This document shows positions 62,990 through 64,000 of a DNA stretch of 64,000 nt, one piece after another. This stretch comes from Deltaproteobacteria bacterium. Lineage in GTDB: Bacteria > Desulfobacterota > Binatia > Binatales > Binataceae. Under the pieces are notes generated by a model. It saw nothing but the letters and a program-made list of their open reading frames with translations. It was not told the DNA's origin and did no database searches. The position numbers were made by a program, and so were the translations under genes. Numbering within the stretch: position 1 is the first letter of the stretch; each line of letters begins with the position of its first letter. The stretch covers positions 1-64,000 of the forward strand of contig JAJXZF010000083.1 in NCBI GenBank assembly GCA_021780225.1. Reading direction: 5' to 3'.

Positions 62990-63448
62990 ATGAAGACTAT
63001 CGAGGAGCGGCTCGCGGCGCTCGAAGCGATCGAAGAAATCCGCAAGCTCAAGGCGCGCTATGCCGCCGCGTGCGATGACAACTACGACGCCGACGCGATT
63101 GCGGCGCTGTTCGCCGAGGACGCGGTATGGGACGGCGCCGCGCTGGGCAAGGCCGAGGGGCGCGAGGCGATCAGGAAATTTTTCCGCGGCGCGCCGAAAT
63201 TCTTTCCGTTCGCGATGCATAACGTGATGAACCCGATTATTGACGTGGACGGCGATCGCGCTACCGCGCAATGGAATCTCCTGCAGCCCGCGACGATGGC
63301 GAAGGGCAATCAGGCCGTATGGCTGGCGGCGACCTATCACGACGAATACGTGCGCGCCGGCGGCGAATGGAAATTCAGGCGGCTCAGCGTGACGCCGCGC
63401 TTTCTCACGACTTACGAAGAGGGATGGGCGCGCAAGCCGTTTGTTTGA
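62990..63448 (+). CDS. NTF2/SnoaL-like protein
   Basis: A 152-residue cone-shaped NTF2-like fold. EEIRKLKARYAAACDDNYDA is followed by AALFAEDAVWDG, FAMHNVMNPIIDVDGDRATAQW and WKFRRLSVTPRFLTTYEEGW. The Tyr, Asp and His positions resemble steroid isomerase or bile-acid dehydratase-like members, but activity is not provable. It lies 53 bases before the dienelactone hydrolase gene. Confidence 0.87.
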   Translation: MKTIEERLAALEAIEEIRKLKARYAAACDDNYDADAIAALFAEDAVWDGAALGKAEGREAIRKFFRGAPKFFPFAMHNVMNPIIDVDGDRATAQWNLLQPATMAKGNQAVWLAATYHDEYVRAGGEWKFRRLSVTPRFLTTYEEGWARKPFV

Positions 63449-63501
63449 GATCTCGGCGGTGCGAGCACGTTGATAATCCGCGGAATTCGAGGTGATCGAA
63501 G

Positions 63502-64000
63502 ATGGCCTTACCCGGCGAAGTGACGAATCCTGGCGCGCTCGCGACCAGCGACGTTACTTTCACGAGCGACGGCTTTGCGATGCGCGCCTATCTGGCGCGG
63601 CCCAGGGCGGCGGGAACCTATCCCGGCGTGATTATCCTGCACGAGGCGTTCGGACTGGTCGAACATGAGCGCGACGTCGCCCGGCGCTTCGCCAACCAGG
63701 GCTTTATCGCCCTTGCGCCCGATATCTATTCCCGCGTTGGCGCGCCGCGCAGTCCGAGCGACATGGCCGAGGTGCGCGCCAAGATGTTCGGCCTTGCCGA
63801 TTCGCAACTGGTGCGCGATTTCGAGGCGGCGGCGGCGTTCGTCCGCGCGCAGCCCGGCGCCAGCGGCAAGGTCGGATGCGCCGGCTTTTGCGTGGGCGGA
63901 AGATGGACGCTGCTGTTCGCCTGCTCAAGCGGCAAGGCCGATGCGGCGATCGATTGCTGGGGCGGATTTATCACGCGCGCCACGCCTGACGCCGCGACGA
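63502..64000 (+). CDS. Dienelactone hydrolase-family protein (cut by the window end)
   Basis: The first 166 codons are visible and no stop is reached. VIILHEAFGLVEHERDVARRF and ALAPDIYSR lead to the Cys nucleophile in AGFCVGGRWTLL (about residue 128). The Asp and His of the triad should lie past the window end. It resembles the enzyme at 50314-51039. It probably belongs to one unit with the NTF2-like gene. Confidence 0.9.
   Translation, partial: MALPGEVTNPGALATSDVTFTSDGFAMRAYLARPRAAGTYPGVIILHEAFGLVEHERDVARRFANQGFIALAPDIYSRVGAPRSPSDMAEVRAKMFGLADSQLVRDFEAAAAFVRAQPGASGKVGCAGFCVGGRWTLLFACSSGKADAAIDCWGGFITRATPDAAT

Overview
The window is about 64 kb of high-GC bacterial chromosome with tightly packed genes, frequent ATGA/GTGA start-stop overlaps and many GTG starts. 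The gene set suggests a Gram-negative-type, soil or groundwater bacterium: a lipoprotein with a lipobox, a secreted AMIN/Amidase_3 amidase, an anaerobic-type (cbi) corrin pathway, a UPF0182 membrane protein, a NodU-type carbamoyltransferase with SxtJ and DUF5989 partners, and many VOC, carboxymuconolactone-decarboxylase (CMD) and CoA-transferase genes. This fits a deltaproteobacterial-grade or Candidatus Binatota-like lineage. That placement is inferred from gene content; no 16S gene or other decisive marker is present.

Left end (1-12.4 kb): a broken RHS/YD-repeat remnant and a terminator precede a consensus promoter and a cobalamin riboswitch with a visible terminator/antiterminator pair. 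The riboswitch heads a corrin operon: cbiX fused to a ferredoxin domain, a DUF3209-like gene, an FNR-type flavin reductase, cbiD, cbiC, cbiET, cbiL, cbiG, cbiH, an unknown gene, cbiF and cobA-hemD. No cbiJ/cobK (precorrin-6A reductase) is present, which makes the FNR-like and unknown proteins interesting. A tmRNA gene (ssrA) on the minus strand ends this region.

12.5-16.4 kb holds a carbamoyltransferase, SxtJ, DUF5989 and SGNH-hydrolase locus, probably for carbamoylating or otherwise decorating an envelope or secreted product. 16.4-22 kb is an accessory stretch: small secreted proteins, a frameshifted lysozyme-like secreted protein in a segment that looks less GC-rich by eye, a lipoprotein and a sugar epimerase. 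22-36 kb carries catabolic enzymes (family III CoA-transferase, VOC, FAH), a large APC permease, folD and a glycine-cleavage set (gcvT, gcvPA, gcvPB, no gcvH), a P450 with an apparent internal deletion, and mobA. This part is peppered with a MITE-like repeat of about 207 bp (three full-length copies and one truncated), a second TA-flanked MITE, a dead IS630-type transposase and REP-like palindromes.

36.9-46.9 kb is a long co-directional housekeeping run: mutS, amidase, glnD, xerC/D recombinase, M50 protease, scpA, scpB. 46.9-64 kb holds an MBL hydrolase, dnaB, rhomboid, two dienelactone hydrolases (the last cut by the window end), a nitroreductase, VOC, a LuxR-type two-component pair next to UPF0182 and DUF1232 genes, a TPP-dependent decarboxylase paired with an acyl-CoA ligase, CMD, DedA and NTF2-like proteins.
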